From NCBI RefSeq assembly GCF_022843985.1, contig NZ_JALHMP010000011.1:57532-121531 (forward strand): DNA of 64,000 bases, written 5' to 3'. Numbering within the stretch: position 1 is the stretch's first letter; every line of letters begins with the position of its first letter. The position numbers and the translations under genes are program-made. Source of the stretch: Phreatobacter sp. (lineage in GTDB: Bacteria > Pseudomonadota > Alphaproteobacteria > Rhizobiales > Phreatobacteraceae). Shown here one piece after another: positions 10,155-19,417 of the stretch. The notes beneath the pieces were generated by a model. It saw only the letters and a program-made list of their open reading frames with translations. It ran no database searches and was not told the DNA's origin.

Positions 10155-11059
10155 GGCGCCTCCACCTTTGCACGGTCGGCCGCCATCTCCTCGGTGATCC
10201 AGGTGACGAAGGCCTCGATCTGCTGACGCGCCCGGTCCTCGCGCCGGTAGACGAGCCGGTGCGCGACGGCGGTGACCCCGAGAGGGCCGAATGGCGCGAT
10301 GAGTTCCCCCGCCGCCAGCATTCCGCCGGCCTGGAGGGTCGATTCCAGCATCAGCCCGAGCCCGTCGCGCGCCGCCATCAGCCCGAGATAGGCGCGGTCG
10401 AAAGTCATCCCGCGGCGTGCCAACATGACATGCGGCGCATGGCGGGCGATCCACTGGTCCCACTGCACGACGCTGCGGACGGAATGGATGAGCGGCACGG
10501 CGCTGATGTCCTCCACCCGCGTCAGGTGGTGGCGCGCCACGAAATCCGGGCTGGCCAGCGGCATGACCGTCTCCTCGCACAGCACCAGCCCCTCGCAGGC
10601 CTCGGGCACGGGGCGGTTGTACTGGATGTCGATCATGAAGCCGTCGTCGCCGAGCTTTGCCGGTTCGTGGCCGGCGAACAGCGTCAGGTCGATCTCCGGG
10701 TGTCGGGCGCGGAAGGCGGAAAGCCGCGGCACCAGCCAGAGCGTCGCGAGGCTCGGCGCCGAATGCAGCATCAGGCGCAGGACCGATCCCTCGGACGCGA
10801 AGCGGCTGGTGGCGACCGCGATGCGGGTGAAGCTCTCGCCGAGGGCACTGGCATAGGCCACGGCGTCCTCGGTCGGCTGCACCGTCCGGTTGCGGCGTAC
10901 GAAGAGCGGCTTGCCGAGAATGTCCTCCAGCATGCGGATCTGGTGGCTGACCGCCGACGGCGTCACGTTGAGCTGCCCTGCGGCGCCCGCGAAACTGCCC
11001 GTCTCCATGACCGCCGTGAAGGTCTGGAGGCACTTCAGGGGCGGCATGCCTCCGATCAT
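10127..11059 (-). CDS. LysR family transcriptional regulator, GcvA-like
   Basis: The 310-residue regulator has an N-terminal winged helix-turn-helix (residues about 7-65, with GSFAGAAGQLNVTPSAVSHQI) and a C-terminal substrate-binding domain. The start ATG 11059 has GAGGAG nine bases upstream. It is divergent from the oxidoreductase/TRAP/SDR operon, the usual arrangement for a LysR activator of a catabolic operon. A perfect 12-bp palindrome in the shared intergenic region is a candidate binding site. The ligand is probably the substrate or an intermediate of that pathway. Confidence 0.9.
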   Translation of the reverse strand: MIGGMPPLKCLQTFTAVMETGSFAGAAGQLNVTPSAVSHQIRMLEDILGKPLFVRRNRTVQPTEDAVAYASALGESFTRIAVATSRFASEGSVLRLMLHSAPSLATLWLVPRLSAFRARHPEIDLTLFAGHEPAKLGDDGFMIDIQYNRPVPEACEGLVLCEETVMPLASPDFVARHHLTRVEDISAVPLIHSVRSVVQWDQWIARHAPHVMLARRGMTFDRAYLGLMAARDGLGLMLESTLQAGGMLAAGELIAPFGPLGVTAVAHRLVYRREDRARQQIEAFVTWITEEMAADRAKVEAPQRVRRAAT

Positions 11060-11097
11060 CGGTGAAATCTCCTCGTCGATTTCATCAGTTTATTTCG

Positions 11098-11109
11098 TTT
11101 TCATGAAAA
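11098..11109. promoter_or_regulatory. Palindrome TTTTCATGAAAA, candidate LysR operator
   Basis: This perfect 12-bp palindrome lies 39 bp upstream of the LysR start, in the 265-bp divergent region to the oxidoreductase operon. The surrounding DNA is AT-rich, unlike the genes on either side. It is a plausible regulator binding site, but binding is not shown by sequence. Confidence 0.4.
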
Positions 11110-11324
11110 TCATATCCTTGTTAGCGTTCTCTCAAGATACGTCGACGGCCCGGTCAACAGGGTCGCGGGGAGGAAGCCATCAGGTCGCCGCACGGGATGC
11201 GGCTGCACCGGCGCGGATGCGGCCTTCAGGCTGCCGCGCGGCCTTGTCTGCCCGCAATCTGGCCAGTCCCCGACGGTCCCGGCGCCGCTGCGCCGACGTG
11301 AAACTGTCAGAGGACGACCGTCGC

Positions 11325-12683
11325 ATGAACCTCCATCGGATGCTTCTCGAACGGCAGGCGGCCGGCAAGCCCGTGACCGTCGGTCTCATCGGCGCCGGCA
11401 AGTTCGGCACCATGTTCGCCAGCCAGTGCCGCCTGACCGAGGGCATGCATCTCGTCGGCGTCGCCGATCTCAACCCCGACCGCGCCCGCTCCCAGCTGAA
11501 GGCCGGCTCCTGGCCGGAGGAGCAATATGCCGCCTCGTCCATCGACGACGCGCTGCGCACCGGCCGCACCGCCATCCTCGACAATGCCGATCTTCTCGTC
11601 ACCCATCCCGCCATCGAGGTCATCATCGAGGCGACGGGTGATCCCGGCGCCGGCATCCGCTTCGCCATCAAGGCGATCGACAACGGCAAGCATATCGTCA
11701 TGGTCAATGTCGAGGCCGATGCCGTGGCCGGTCCCATCCTCGCCCGCAAGGCCAAGGCTGCCGGCGTCGTCTATTCGCTCGCCTGGGGCGACCAGCCCGC
11801 CCTCATCGCCGACCATGTCGACTGGGCTCGCGCCTGCGGCTTCCGCGTCGTCGCCGCCGGCAAGGGCACCCGCTACCACCCGACCTACCACCAGTCGACG
11901 CCCGACACGGTCTGGGACATCCTCGACAAATACATGAAGATCCGGGACCGGAACTCCATCAATCCGAAGATGTTCAACTCCTTCGTCGACGGCACCAAGT
12001 CCGGCATCGAGATGACGGCGGTCTGCAATGCCACCGGCCTCCATGCCCAGTCGGAAGGCCTGTCCTTTCCGCCGGCGACCCGCTTCGAACATGCCGAGAT
12101 CTGCAAGCCCCGCTCCGCCGGCGGCGTGCTGGAAAAGGCAGGCGTCACCGAGGTGACCTCGTCGGTCTATCGTGACGGGACGGACGTTCCCCATTCCCTG
12201 GTCATGGGCACCTATGTCGTCTTCGAGAGCGACAGCGCCTACAGCCAGGAATGTTTCCGCGAATATTCCATGCTGCAGGATTCCTCGGGCAAATATGCCT
12301 GCCTCTACCGCCCGATCCACATGATCGGCCTCGAACTCGGCTATTCCGTCGCTTCCGCCGCCCTGCGCAAGGAGCCGACCGGCGCGCCGATCTGCTTCAA
12401 TTCCGACGTCGTCGCCACCGCCAAGCGCGACCTCAAGGCCGGCGAGATGCTCGACGGCGAGGGTGGCTTCTGCGTCTGGGGCAAGCAGACCCCGGCCGAG
12501 GCCTCCCTTGATCAGGGCTATTTGCCGCTCGGACTTGCGCATAACGTCAAGCTCAAGACCGACGTGAAGCTCGGCCAGCGGCTGAAGTGGAGCGACGTCG
12601 CCTATGACGCCGACAGCCTCGCCGTGAAGGTCCGGCGGGAGATGGAGGCGGCCTTCGCCAAGCCCAACGCCAAGGTGGCGTGA
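11325..12683 (+). CDS. Predicted homoserine dehydrogenase-like oxidoreductase with SAF domain
   Basis: The 452-residue protein has an N-terminal Rossmann fold with GLIGAGKFGTMFASQ near residue 20. The middle resembles the homoserine dehydrogenase-like catalytic region. The C-terminal SAF-like domain includes TAKRDLKAGEMLDGEGG. This fits COG4091-type NAD(P)-dependent oxidoreductases, whose substrates are mostly unknown. I start at ATG 11325, behind AGAGGAC; a longer frame to 10890 reads through the LysR gene and is spurious. It heads an operon with a TRAP transporter and an SDR, so it probably oxidises or reduces the imported acid. Confidence 0.75.
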   Translation: MNLHRMLLERQAAGKPVTVGLIGAGKFGTMFASQCRLTEGMHLVGVADLNPDRARSQLKAGSWPEEQYAASSIDDALRTGRTAILDNADLLVTHPAIEVIIEATGDPGAGIRFAIKAIDNGKHIVMVNVEADAVAGPILARKAKAAGVVYSLAWGDQPALIADHVDWARACGFRVVAAGKGTRYHPTYHQSTPDTVWDILDKYMKIRDRNSINPKMFNSFVDGTKSGIEMTAVCNATGLHAQSEGLSFPPATRFEHAEICKPRSAGGVLEKAGVTEVTSSVYRDGTDVPHSLVMGTYVVFESDSAYSQECFREYSMLQDSSGKYACLYRPIHMIGLELGYSVASAALRKEPTGAPICFNSDVVATAKRDLKAGEMLDGEGGFCVWGKQTPAEASLDQGYLPLGLAHNVKLKTDVKLGQRLKWSDVAYDADSLAVKVRREMEAAFAKPNAKVA

Positions 12684-12699
12684 GGGCCGATCCGACAGC

Positions 12700-12724
12700 G
12701 TCGCGCCCGGCCACCGGGCGCGAC
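12700..12724. repeat. Intercistronic hairpin before the TRAP genes
   Basis: An 11-bp perfect GC-rich stem (12700-12710 with 12714-12724) closes a 3-nt loop in the gap between the oxidoreductase and TRAP binding-protein genes. There is no T-run. It may stabilise an mRNA end or reduce readthrough. Confidence 0.5.
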
Positions 12725-12846
12725 ATGCAGGCATAGAGATGACCGGACAACCGGTCCGCCAAAATCAGACCGGCCTCAGGCCGGCACCCGAGGAAACGAT
12801 CGTCAGAGCCCGCCAAACGGGCCCCACCCCACCGAGGAGGACCACC

Positions 12847-13842
12847 ATGACCACATTCGAGACCAAGAGTGCATCCCGTCGCCTGGTGCTCGGCGGCCTC
12901 GCTGCCGGTACGGCGCTCGTGGCCATGCCGGCCGTGCTGCGCGCCCAGCGGCTGAACTGGATCGGCGCCAGCGCCACAGCCCAGGCCGACTTCATCGGTC
13001 AGAGCCTTGACTTCTTCGCAAAGCGCGTCGGCGAACTGACACAGGGCCAGATCGTCATCACGGCCCATCACGGAGGCTCCCTCGGCGGTGAACGGGAGCA
13101 TATCGAGGCGGTGCAGCAGGGTGCTATCCAGGTTGCCACGCCCGGTCAGGGCGTGCTCGCCGGCGTTTATCGGCCCGCAGAGGTCTGGACCCATCCCTAT
13201 CTGTTCAAGGACGTCGCCCACAAGGATCGGGTCTGGGACACGATCCGTGCCGAATATCAGGACGACGTCGCAAGGAATGCCCGGATCCGGCCCCTCGGCG
13301 CGATTCCCCGCATGCCGCGCCAGCTCTCGTCCAATCGTCTGGTGCGTGTGCCTGCCGACCTCCGGGGCCTTAAAATTCGCGTGCCGGAAACAGCGCTCTG
13401 GCGGCGCACCTTCGAGCTTTTCGGCGCATCCCCGACCCCGATGCCGTGGCCGGAGGTCTTCCAGGCTCTGAAGTCCAGGGTCATCGACGGCCAGGAGAAC
13501 CCGACGGCGCTGTCGTTCAACTCCGGCATCTTCGATGCCAACACCCATCTCGCCCTGACCGAGCATATGATGCAGGACAATTGCATCCTTGTTTCCCAGT
13601 CGACCTACCAGGGGCTGGCTCCGGCCCTCCAGCAGGCGCTCGACCAGGCCGCACGCGACATGGAGGCCCATATCCGGCCCCGTGTCATCGCAGAGGACAC
13701 CGATATCCTTGCCAAGGTGAAGGCGAAGGGCATCGTCGTCACCGAGGTCGACAAGGCCGCCTTCACGCAGTCCGTTCGGAACCTCATCACGGAGTTCCCT
13801 GCCGGCAAGCGGTGGGCTGACCGGATGGCCCAGGTCGCCTGA
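12847..13842 (+). CDS. TRAP transporter solute-binding protein, DctP family
   Basis: The 331-residue periplasmic protein has an RR-containing signal (SRRLVLGGLAAG) ending near AMPAVLRAQR. The DctP-family core includes LKIRVPETALWRRTFELFG, with the conserved arginine expected to bind a carboxylate, and VIDGQENP. It captures an organic acid for the membrane subunits encoded next. ATG 12847 follows GAGGAGG; an in-frame ATG at 12739 precedes the signal peptide and is unlikely. Two alternative hairpins separate it from dctQ. Confidence 0.88.
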   Translation: MTTFETKSASRRLVLGGLAAGTALVAMPAVLRAQRLNWIGASATAQADFIGQSLDFFAKRVGELTQGQIVITAHHGGSLGGEREHIEAVQQGAIQVATPGQGVLAGVYRPAEVWTHPYLFKDVAHKDRVWDTIRAEYQDDVARNARIRPLGAIPRMPRQLSSNRLVRVPADLRGLKIRVPETALWRRTFELFGASPTPMPWPEVFQALKSRVIDGQENPTALSFNSGIFDANTHLALTEHMMQDNCILVSQSTYQGLAPALQQALDQAARDMEAHIRPRVIAEDTDILAKVKAKGIVVTEVDKAAFTQSVRNLITEFPAGKRWADRMAQVA

Positions 13843-13859
13843 CCTTGGGCTCCACCTCG

Positions 13860-13921
13860 CCCATGGCCGGCTTAGGCGGGCCATGGGTGCCTTCGCGGCG
13901 GGCGCACCCGCCCAAGCCGGC
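13860..13921. promoter_or_regulatory. Two mutually exclusive hairpins between dctP and dctQ
   Basis: A 9-bp stem (13860-13868 with 13879-13887) shares its loop and arms with a longer 15-nt pairing (13866-13880 with 13907-13921, one mismatch). Only one can form at a time. The gap is 127 bp, unusually long within this operon. It may tune expression of the binding protein against the membrane subunits. Confidence 0.35.
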
Positions 13922-13969
13922 TGACCGTCCGCCACTGCCTGGCGGGCGGCATCGTTTGGCACGAGGTCC

Positions 13970-14470
13970 ATGACCGCAATCATCAGCAGGACGTCCCATT
14001 GGGTGACCGAGGTGGCGAAAGTCTTCCTCGGAATCTGGGTCGCCGCGATCGTCCTCATCACGCTGGCGGCCGTCTGGTGGCGCTATGTGATGAACTCGCC
14101 GATCTCCTGGATCGAGCAGGTGTCGAACATCCTGTTCATCTGGATCACCTTTGTTGGTGCGGCCGTACTCTATCGGCAGAAACTCCATATCGGGGTTGAC
14201 ATGTTCATCGATATGCTACGCGGTCGCGCCAAGCAGATCATGTTTTGGGTCATTGAGTTGGCCAATCTATTGTTCATCATTGTCTTGTTTATCTATAGTT
14301 TGAAGCTCTCCATCGATGTTTTGCCGAACACATATGGGGCCCTCGACATATCGCCGGCCTATTTCTATTTCGCCGCACCGGTGGCTTGCGCGATGATGAT
14401 GCTCTACTTCCTGGAGAAGATCGTCGATCCGTCGAAGCGTCGCCCCGAGGGCTCGGTGGGGGACTTCTGA
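13970..14470 (+). CDS. TRAP transporter small membrane subunit, DctQ family
   Basis: The 166-residue protein has four membrane spans and the typical DctQ features WWRYVMNSPISWIEQVS and WITFVGAAVLYRQKLHIGVD. It joins DctP and the large permease DctM. GC content falls in its central part (about 14200-14330) compared with flanking genes. Its TGA overlaps the ATG of dctM by one base. Confidence 0.88.
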   Translation: MTAIISRTSHWVTEVAKVFLGIWVAAIVLITLAAVWWRYVMNSPISWIEQVSNILFIWITFVGAAVLYRQKLHIGVDMFIDMLRGRAKQIMFWVIELANLLFIIVLFIYSLKLSIDVLPNTYGALDISPAYFYFAAPVACAMMMLYFLEKIVDPSKRRPEGSVGDF

Positions 14471-15762
14471 TGGGCACGGTCCTGATCGGCGTTTTCTTCC
14501 TTCTCCTCGCGGTCTCCGTCCCCATCGGCTTCGCCATGGGCCTTGCAACCATGGCGGCGATCTGGACCCACGGCAGCCTGCCCATGTCGCTGCTCGCTCA
14601 GCGCACGCTGGTCGGCGCAGACAGCTATGCGCTCCTCGCCATTCCCTTCTTCATCCTCGCCGGCAACCTGATGAATGGCGGCGGCATTACCGAGCAGATC
14701 ATCCGCCTCGCCAATGCCATGGTCGGCCGCTTCCGCGGCGGCCTGGCGCTGACCTCCATCACCGCCGCCATGATCTTCTCCGGGCTCTCCGGTTCAGCTG
14801 CGGCGGATGCCTCGGCGCTCGGCAAGGTGCTCATCCCCGCCATGAAGAAGCAGGGCTATGGCGGCGGCTTCGCGGCGGCGCTCATGGCCTCCGCCTGCGT
14901 CAACGGGCCGATCATCCCACCCTCGATCCCCCTTGTCATCTACGGCCTCTCCGCCGGCAAGGGGGTCTCCATCATCGCGCTCTTTCTCGGCGGCATCGTC
15001 CCCGGCATTCTCCTCGGTGTCTCGCTGATGGTGGCTGCCTATGTCATCGCAGTGAAGCGTCGCTATCCCGTCTCGGAGGCCGTGCCGCTGCGCGAGATCC
15101 CGCGTCTCATCGGCCCCGCCATGTGGGCGCTGATGATGCCGGTCATCATCCTCGTTGGCGTCACCGGCGGTGTGGTGACGGTCACCGAGAGCGCCACCAT
15201 CGCCGTGGTCTACGCGGCCTTCGTCGGCTTCTTCATCTATCGCGTGCTCAACTGGCGCACGGTCTGGCCGATCCTCGTCCAGACGGCCCTCGACACGGCG
15301 CTGGTCATGTTCATCATCGCGCTGTCGTCGGGGTTCGGCTGGCTCCTCGCGGTTTCCGGCATCCCGCGTGCCGCTGCGACCTGGATTGCCTCGGTTTCCA
15401 CCGACCCGACCATCGTCCTGATGATGATCAACGTCTTCCTGCTGGTCATTGGCATCTTCATGGAGCCGCTGCCGGCGCTGTTCATCCTGATCCCGGTTCT
15501 CGTCCCGGTGGTCCAGGCGGTCGGCATCGACCTCGTCCATTTCGGCCTGGTCATGGTGTTCAACCTCTGCCTCGGCCTCATCACACCACCGGTCGGCATC
15601 CTCCTCTACATCTGCGCCAACTTTGCCGGCGTGAAGCTGGAGGAGGAGAGCCGCGAGCTCGGGCCGTTCCTGCTCGCCGGCCTCGTCGTCCTCGCGATCA
15701 TCTCCTTCTTCCCATCGACGGTTCTTTGGTTGCCGCGCGTCCTCGTCGGCTACACGGGTTGA
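14470..15762 (+). CDS. TRAP transporter large permease, DctM family
   Basis: This 430-residue protein has about twelve hydrophobic segments and the DctM blocks IPFFILAGNLMNGGGI, GLSGSAAADASALGK and NGPIIPPSIPLVIYG. It forms the sodium-coupled transport pathway for the solute delivered by DctP. I chose ATG 14470, which overlaps the dctQ stop (TGATG), rather than the upstream in-frame ATG at 14386 inside dctQ. An SDR gene follows after 4 bp, so the operon continues. Confidence 0.92.
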   Translation: MGTVLIGVFFLLLAVSVPIGFAMGLATMAAIWTHGSLPMSLLAQRTLVGADSYALLAIPFFILAGNLMNGGGITEQIIRLANAMVGRFRGGLALTSITAAMIFSGLSGSAAADASALGKVLIPAMKKQGYGGGFAAALMASACVNGPIIPPSIPLVIYGLSAGKGVSIIALFLGGIVPGILLGVSLMVAAYVIAVKRRYPVSEAVPLREIPRLIGPAMWALMMPVIILVGVTGGVVTVTESATIAVVYAAFVGFFIYRVLNWRTVWPILVQTALDTALVMFIIALSSGFGWLLAVSGIPRAAATWIASVSTDPTIVLMMINVFLLVIGIFMEPLPALFILIPVLVPVVQAVGIDLVHFGLVMVFNLCLGLITPPVGILLYICANFAGVKLEEESRELGPFLLAGLVVLAIISFFPSTVLWLPRVLVGYTG

Positions 15763-15766
15763 GACC

Positions 15767-16564
15767 ATGACAGTGAACAGACTCGCAGACCGCGTGGCTC
15801 TCGTCTTCGGCGCCGGTTCCGTCGGCCCGGGCTGGGGCAACGGCAAGGCCTCGGCCGTCGCCTATGCGCGGGCCGGCGCCAAGGTCGTCTGCGTCGACAT
15901 CAACCGTTCGGCGGCCGAGGAAACCGTCGGCATCATCCGCGGCGAGGGCGGCAGTGCCGAGGCGCTCGCCTGCGACGTCACCAAGCTCATGGAGGTGGAG
16001 GACGTCGTGGCCCGCACCACCGCGCTGTTCGGTCCGGTCGACATCCTCCACAACAATGTCGGTCACGCCAAGATGGGCGGCCCTCCGGACCTCACCGAGG
16101 ACGAGTGGCGCCGCGAGATGGACCTCAACGTCACCGGCATGTTCCTCGCCTGCAAGGTGGTGATCCCGACCATGGTGGCGCGCCGCCGGGGCGTCATCAC
16201 CAATATCTCGTCCTCGGCCGGCATCCGCTATGTCGGCTATCCCTATACGAGCTACTATGCGGCCAAGGGCGCGGTGAACCAGTTCACCGTCGGCGTGGCG
16301 CTGCAATATGCGCGCGACGGCATCCGCTGCAATGCCATCCTGCCCGGACTCATGGACACGCCGCTGATCTACCAGCAGATCACCGTTCAATATGCCTCGC
16401 CCGACGATATGGTGAAGGCCCGTCACGAGGCGACGCCCATGGGGCGCATGGGCACCGGCTGGGATGTGGCCAACGCCGCCGTCTTTCTCGCCAGCGACGA
16501 GGCCAGCTACATCAATGCCGTCTGCCTGCCGGTGGACGGCGGCTTCACCGCCCGCTGCGCCTGA
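15767..16564 (+). CDS. Short-chain dehydrogenase/reductase in the TRAP operon
   Basis: The 265-residue SDR has an N-terminal nucleotide-binding motif (ALVFGAGSVGPGWGNG), NNVG near residue 100, a catalytic Ser in ISSSAG and the Tyr-Lys pair in SYYAAKGAV. The glycine-rich loop carries a short insertion compared with the classical TGxxxGIG. It lies 4 bp behind dctM and probably oxidises the imported hydroxy acid or alcohol. Together with the COG4091-type enzyme it suggests a two-step oxidation. Confidence 0.85.
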   Translation: MTVNRLADRVALVFGAGSVGPGWGNGKASAVAYARAGAKVVCVDINRSAAEETVGIIRGEGGSAEALACDVTKLMEVEDVVARTTALFGPVDILHNNVGHAKMGGPPDLTEDEWRREMDLNVTGMFLACKVVIPTMVARRRGVITNISSSAGIRYVGYPYTSYYAAKGAVNQFTVGVALQYARDGIRCNAILPGLMDTPLIYQQITVQYASPDDMVKARHEATPMGRMGTGWDVANAAVFLASDEASYINAVCLPVDGGFTARCA

Positions 16565-16677
16565 GGCCGCGCCACGGCCGCCGGGTTCCGGTCCGGATGG
16601 CTTTTTGCGAATGCGAAACGGATGCATGAACCCTTCCGACAGGCTAAGGAGCCCCGTCAGTCCGGGAGGGAACAGCC

Positions 16678-17496
16678 ATGGCAGGGTCGCAGGTCGTTCT
16701 GGTCACCGGGGCCTCGTCCGGGATTGGCCGCGCCACGGCCGACCTCCTCCAGGCCCGCGGCCATCGCGTCATCGGCACCAGCCGCCGGGCGAGCCCGGGC
16801 GCGGCGCCCTGGACCTGGGCGCGGCTCGACGTCACCGATGACGCCTCGGTTACCGCCTGCGTCGCCGGCGTGCTCGCTTCCGAAGGCCGCATCGACGTGG
16901 TGGTGAACAATGCCGGCCTGGTGATGGCCGGCGCCGTCGAGGACACGGCCATCGAGGAGGCGCGCCGCAGCCTCGAGACCAACGTCCTCGGCGCCATGCG
17001 CCTTGCCAGGGCGGTGCTGCCGGGGATGCGGGAACGCGGCTCGGGCACCATCGTCAATATGGGCTCGCTCGCCGGCCGCGTGGGCATGCCGTTCCAGGGG
17101 ATCTACTCCGCCAGCAAGTTCGCGCTGGAGGGCCTGACGGAGGCCCTTGCCCAGGAAGTGGCCGGCTTCGGCATCAATGTGGCGCTGGTGGCCCCGGGCG
17201 ACACCGCGACGTCCGTCGTCGACAACCGCGTCCGGGCGGTCGCCTCGCAGGATCCGGCCTCGCCCTATGCGGCCGCCTGTGCCCGGATCGTCGCCATGTA
17301 CGAGGCGGACGAACGGGCCGGCGCACCGGCGACCGGCGTCGCAACGCTGGTGGCCGACCTCGTCGAGGGCCGCAGGCGCGGGCCGCGCTATGCCGTCGGC
17401 CCTGTCGGGCAGCGCGTCATGGTGGCTGCGCGCGGCATGGTTCCCGGAGGCGTATTCAGGTGGGGCATGTCACGTTACTTTGGCCTGCGGAGATGA
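16678..17496 (+). CDS. Short-chain dehydrogenase/reductase, classical type
   Basis: The 272-residue protein shows TGASSGIGRA (residues 10-19), NNAG near 80, a catalytic Ser in NMGSLAGR and YSASKFALEG. It therefore has the complete classical SDR active site. Substrate is unknown. It stands 113 bp after the TRAP-operon SDR, with its own GGGAGG ribosome site. Its position just before the serine palmitoyltransferase gene raises the possibility of a lipid-related role, but nothing in the sequence proves it. Confidence 0.8.
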   Translation: MAGSQVVLVTGASSGIGRATADLLQARGHRVIGTSRRASPGAAPWTWARLDVTDDASVTACVAGVLASEGRIDVVVNNAGLVMAGAVEDTAIEEARRSLETNVLGAMRLARAVLPGMRERGSGTIVNMGSLAGRVGMPFQGIYSASKFALEGLTEALAQEVAGFGINVALVAPGDTATSVVDNRVRAVASQDPASPYAAACARIVAMYEADERAGAPATGVATLVADLVEGRRRGPRYAVGPVGQRVMVAARGMVPGGVFRWGMSRYFGLRR

Positions 17497-17713
17497 TCAG
17501 CCGGCCGGCGGGATCGGCACCGTCGCCGGCCTGCCTCGGGGCGGCTGCTACGCGCTGATTTCACGGGCGAATTGGCCCAGCCCGGTGGGTCGCTCCGGTC
17601 GGCGGGAGCGGGGTGCGGTTTTGGCCCGAGGCTTGCCCGCAATCGCCAACCAAACTATAGCCTCTGCATCACCTCTCTGACGGTTTGGTGACCCTTGAAA
17701 GCAAAGCTGCTCC

Positions 17714-18967
17714 ATGTCCGATAGTACGGTGCATCCCGAAGGCGGTTCGCAACCGGTCGCCGCGACCGCCCAGCTCACCGGGATTTTGCGCCGCGTGGCA
17801 ACTGTCGGAGACATTCTGGAGCGGTCGGTCGGCGATGCGACCCATCCACTGAAGATCCAGATCCAGCGTTTCGACAGCCCGGTCCAGGCGGTGATCGACG
17901 GCCGGCAGACCACGCTCTTCGGCACCAACAGCTATCTCGGCCTCAATTTCGATCCGCGCTGCATCGCGGCGGCGGAAACGGCCCTGCGCACCTGGGGCAC
18001 CGGCTCCACCGCCTCGCGTGTCGCCAGCGGCAACCAGGCCGGCCATGCCGAACTCGAGCGCACCATCGCCGCCTATTACGGGCGGCCGGATGCCATCGTC
18101 TTCTCCACCGGCTTCATGGCCAATCTCGGCGCGATCGGCGGCCTCGCCGCCGAGGGCGACCTCATCCTCTACGATGCCTTCTGCCATGCCAGCATCATCG
18201 ATGCCTGCCGGGCGAGCGGCGCGACCTTCAAGTCCTTCCGCCACAACGATCCCGCCGACCTCGACCGCATGCTGACGGAGGCCACCGTGCCGCCGTCGCG
18301 CACCCTGGTCGTGCTCGAGGGCCTCTATTCGGTCTGGGGCGACCTCGGCGCAGTGAAGGATCTCGCCACCGTCGCCAAGCAGCACGGCGCGCTGGTTCTG
18401 GTCGATGAGGCCCATGGTCTCGGCCTCTACGGCGCCACTGGCCGCGGCGTCACCGAGGCCCAGGGCGCCGAGCATCTGGTCGATGCCGTCGTCGGCACCT
18501 TCTCGAAGTCGGTCGGCGTCATCGGCGGCTATTGCGTCACCAGCCATCCGGCCCTGAAGGCGCTGCGCTTCCTCGCCCGCGCCTATCTCTACACCGCCTC
18601 GCTGCCGCCCGCCGTCGTCGCCTCGGCCCGCACGGCGATCGGGATCATCGCCAGCGAGCCCGAGCGGCGCGCCGACCTCTGGCGCAAGGCCGAGCGCTTC
18701 TGCGCCGGCGTCGAGGCGCTCGGCTATTCCCTCTGCGCCGCGCCAGGTCCGGTCGGCGCCATCAAGATGCGCGGCCTCGTCCAGGGTCTCGGCTTCTGGC
18801 GGGAACTGCTCGAGCGCGGCATCTATGTGAACATCCTCGTGCCCCCGGCGACGCCGAGCGGCGAGGTGCTGCTGCGCTATTCCGTCTCGGCCGCCCATGC
18901 CGATGCCGATATCGACCTCTTCCTGGCGGTCCTGGCCGACCTCTCGAAAGTGGCACAGACCGCCTGA
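17714..18967 (+). CDS. spt: Serine palmitoyltransferase-like alpha-oxoamine synthase
   Basis: The 417-residue protein is a PLP-dependent alpha-oxoamine synthase. The cofactor lysine is in GTFSKSVG (Lys265). The PLP-stacking His is in FCHAS (about 158) and the Asp in LVDEAHG (231). The family blocks TNSYLGLNFD and ASGNQAGHAELE are present. The fold is shared by BioF, KBL, HemA and SPT. I favour SPT, condensing serine with an acyl thioester to 3-oxo-sphinganine, because the neighbouring genes encode an acyl carrier protein, a CerR-like reductase, an acyltransferase and inositol-lipid enzymes. It is probably the first committed step of sphingolipid synthesis. Confidence 0.78.
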   Translation: MSDSTVHPEGGSQPVAATAQLTGILRRVATVGDILERSVGDATHPLKIQIQRFDSPVQAVIDGRQTTLFGTNSYLGLNFDPRCIAAAETALRTWGTGSTASRVASGNQAGHAELERTIAAYYGRPDAIVFSTGFMANLGAIGGLAAEGDLILYDAFCHASIIDACRASGATFKSFRHNDPADLDRMLTEATVPPSRTLVVLEGLYSVWGDLGAVKDLATVAKQHGALVLVDEAHGLGLYGATGRGVTEAQGAEHLVDAVVGTFSKSVGVIGGYCVTSHPALKALRFLARAYLYTASLPPAVVASARTAIGIIASEPERRADLWRKAERFCAGVEALGYSLCAAPGPVGAIKMRGLVQGLGFWRELLERGIYVNILVPPATPSGEVLLRYSVSAAHADADIDLFLAVLADLSKVAQTA

Positions 18968-19003
18968 CTCCTCCGGCCGGGCTGCCTGCCGGGCCCGTCG
19001 CCT

Positions 19004-19417
19004 TCAGAACAGGACGACCGCCTCGGCGAGCGCCACCGCCTTGCCGGCCTCGTCCTTGATGAAGATGCGCAGCGTCGCCCGTGCCCGGCCGTCGGCATGG
19101 TCGGCCCGCACGACGCGCCCCGATACGGTCACAGCGGCGCCCACCGGCACCGGCAGGGCGAAGCGCGTCGACAGCTTGGCGCAGGTGGCGTCCGGCAGCC
19201 AGCCGCCGAGCGCCGTATCGGCGAGGCCCATCAGCAGCATGCCCTGGACGATCGGATCGGCGAGGCCGATGGACCGTGCCGCGGCGGCATCCACATGGAT
19301 CGGGTTATCGTCCCCGGAGGCCGCCGCATAGCGGCGCACCATGGCCATGTCGACCGATGGAAACGGCCGGTCGGGCAGGATCGTGCCGAGCGGCAGGGGG
19401 TGGTCGGGTGGCGTCAC
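19004..19417 (-). CDS. MaoC-like hotdog dehydratase
   Basis: The 137-residue hotdog protein carries the hydratase-2 signature YAAASGDDNPIHVD (about 30-43), which contains the catalytic Asp/His pair. It would dehydrate 3-hydroxyacyl or hydrate enoyl thioesters. The start is GTG 19417, overlapping the TGA of the preceding hotdog gene (GTGA). It is the last gene of an ACP - ketoacyl synthase - hotdog - MaoC operon, so its substrates are probably bound to the private ACP. Confidence 0.82.
   Translation of the reverse strand: MTPPDHPLPLGTILPDRPFPSVDMAMVRRYAAASGDDNPIHVDAAAARSIGLADPIVQGMLLMGLADTALGGWLPDATCAKLSTRFALPVPVGAAVTVSGRVVRADHADGRARATLRIFIKDEAGKAVALAEAVVLF

Noticed and set aside
13970..14470. 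Lower GC in dctQ as a sign of transfer
   Set aside because: Only a part of one gene is affected and the operon layout is standard; membrane-protein codon bias can explain it.
17714..18967. Assignment as 8-amino-7-oxononanoate synthase (BioF) or KBL
   Set aside because: Shares the fold, but no biotin or threonine genes are nearby and the surrounding genes fit sphingolipid synthesis; kept as a lower-ranked alternative.
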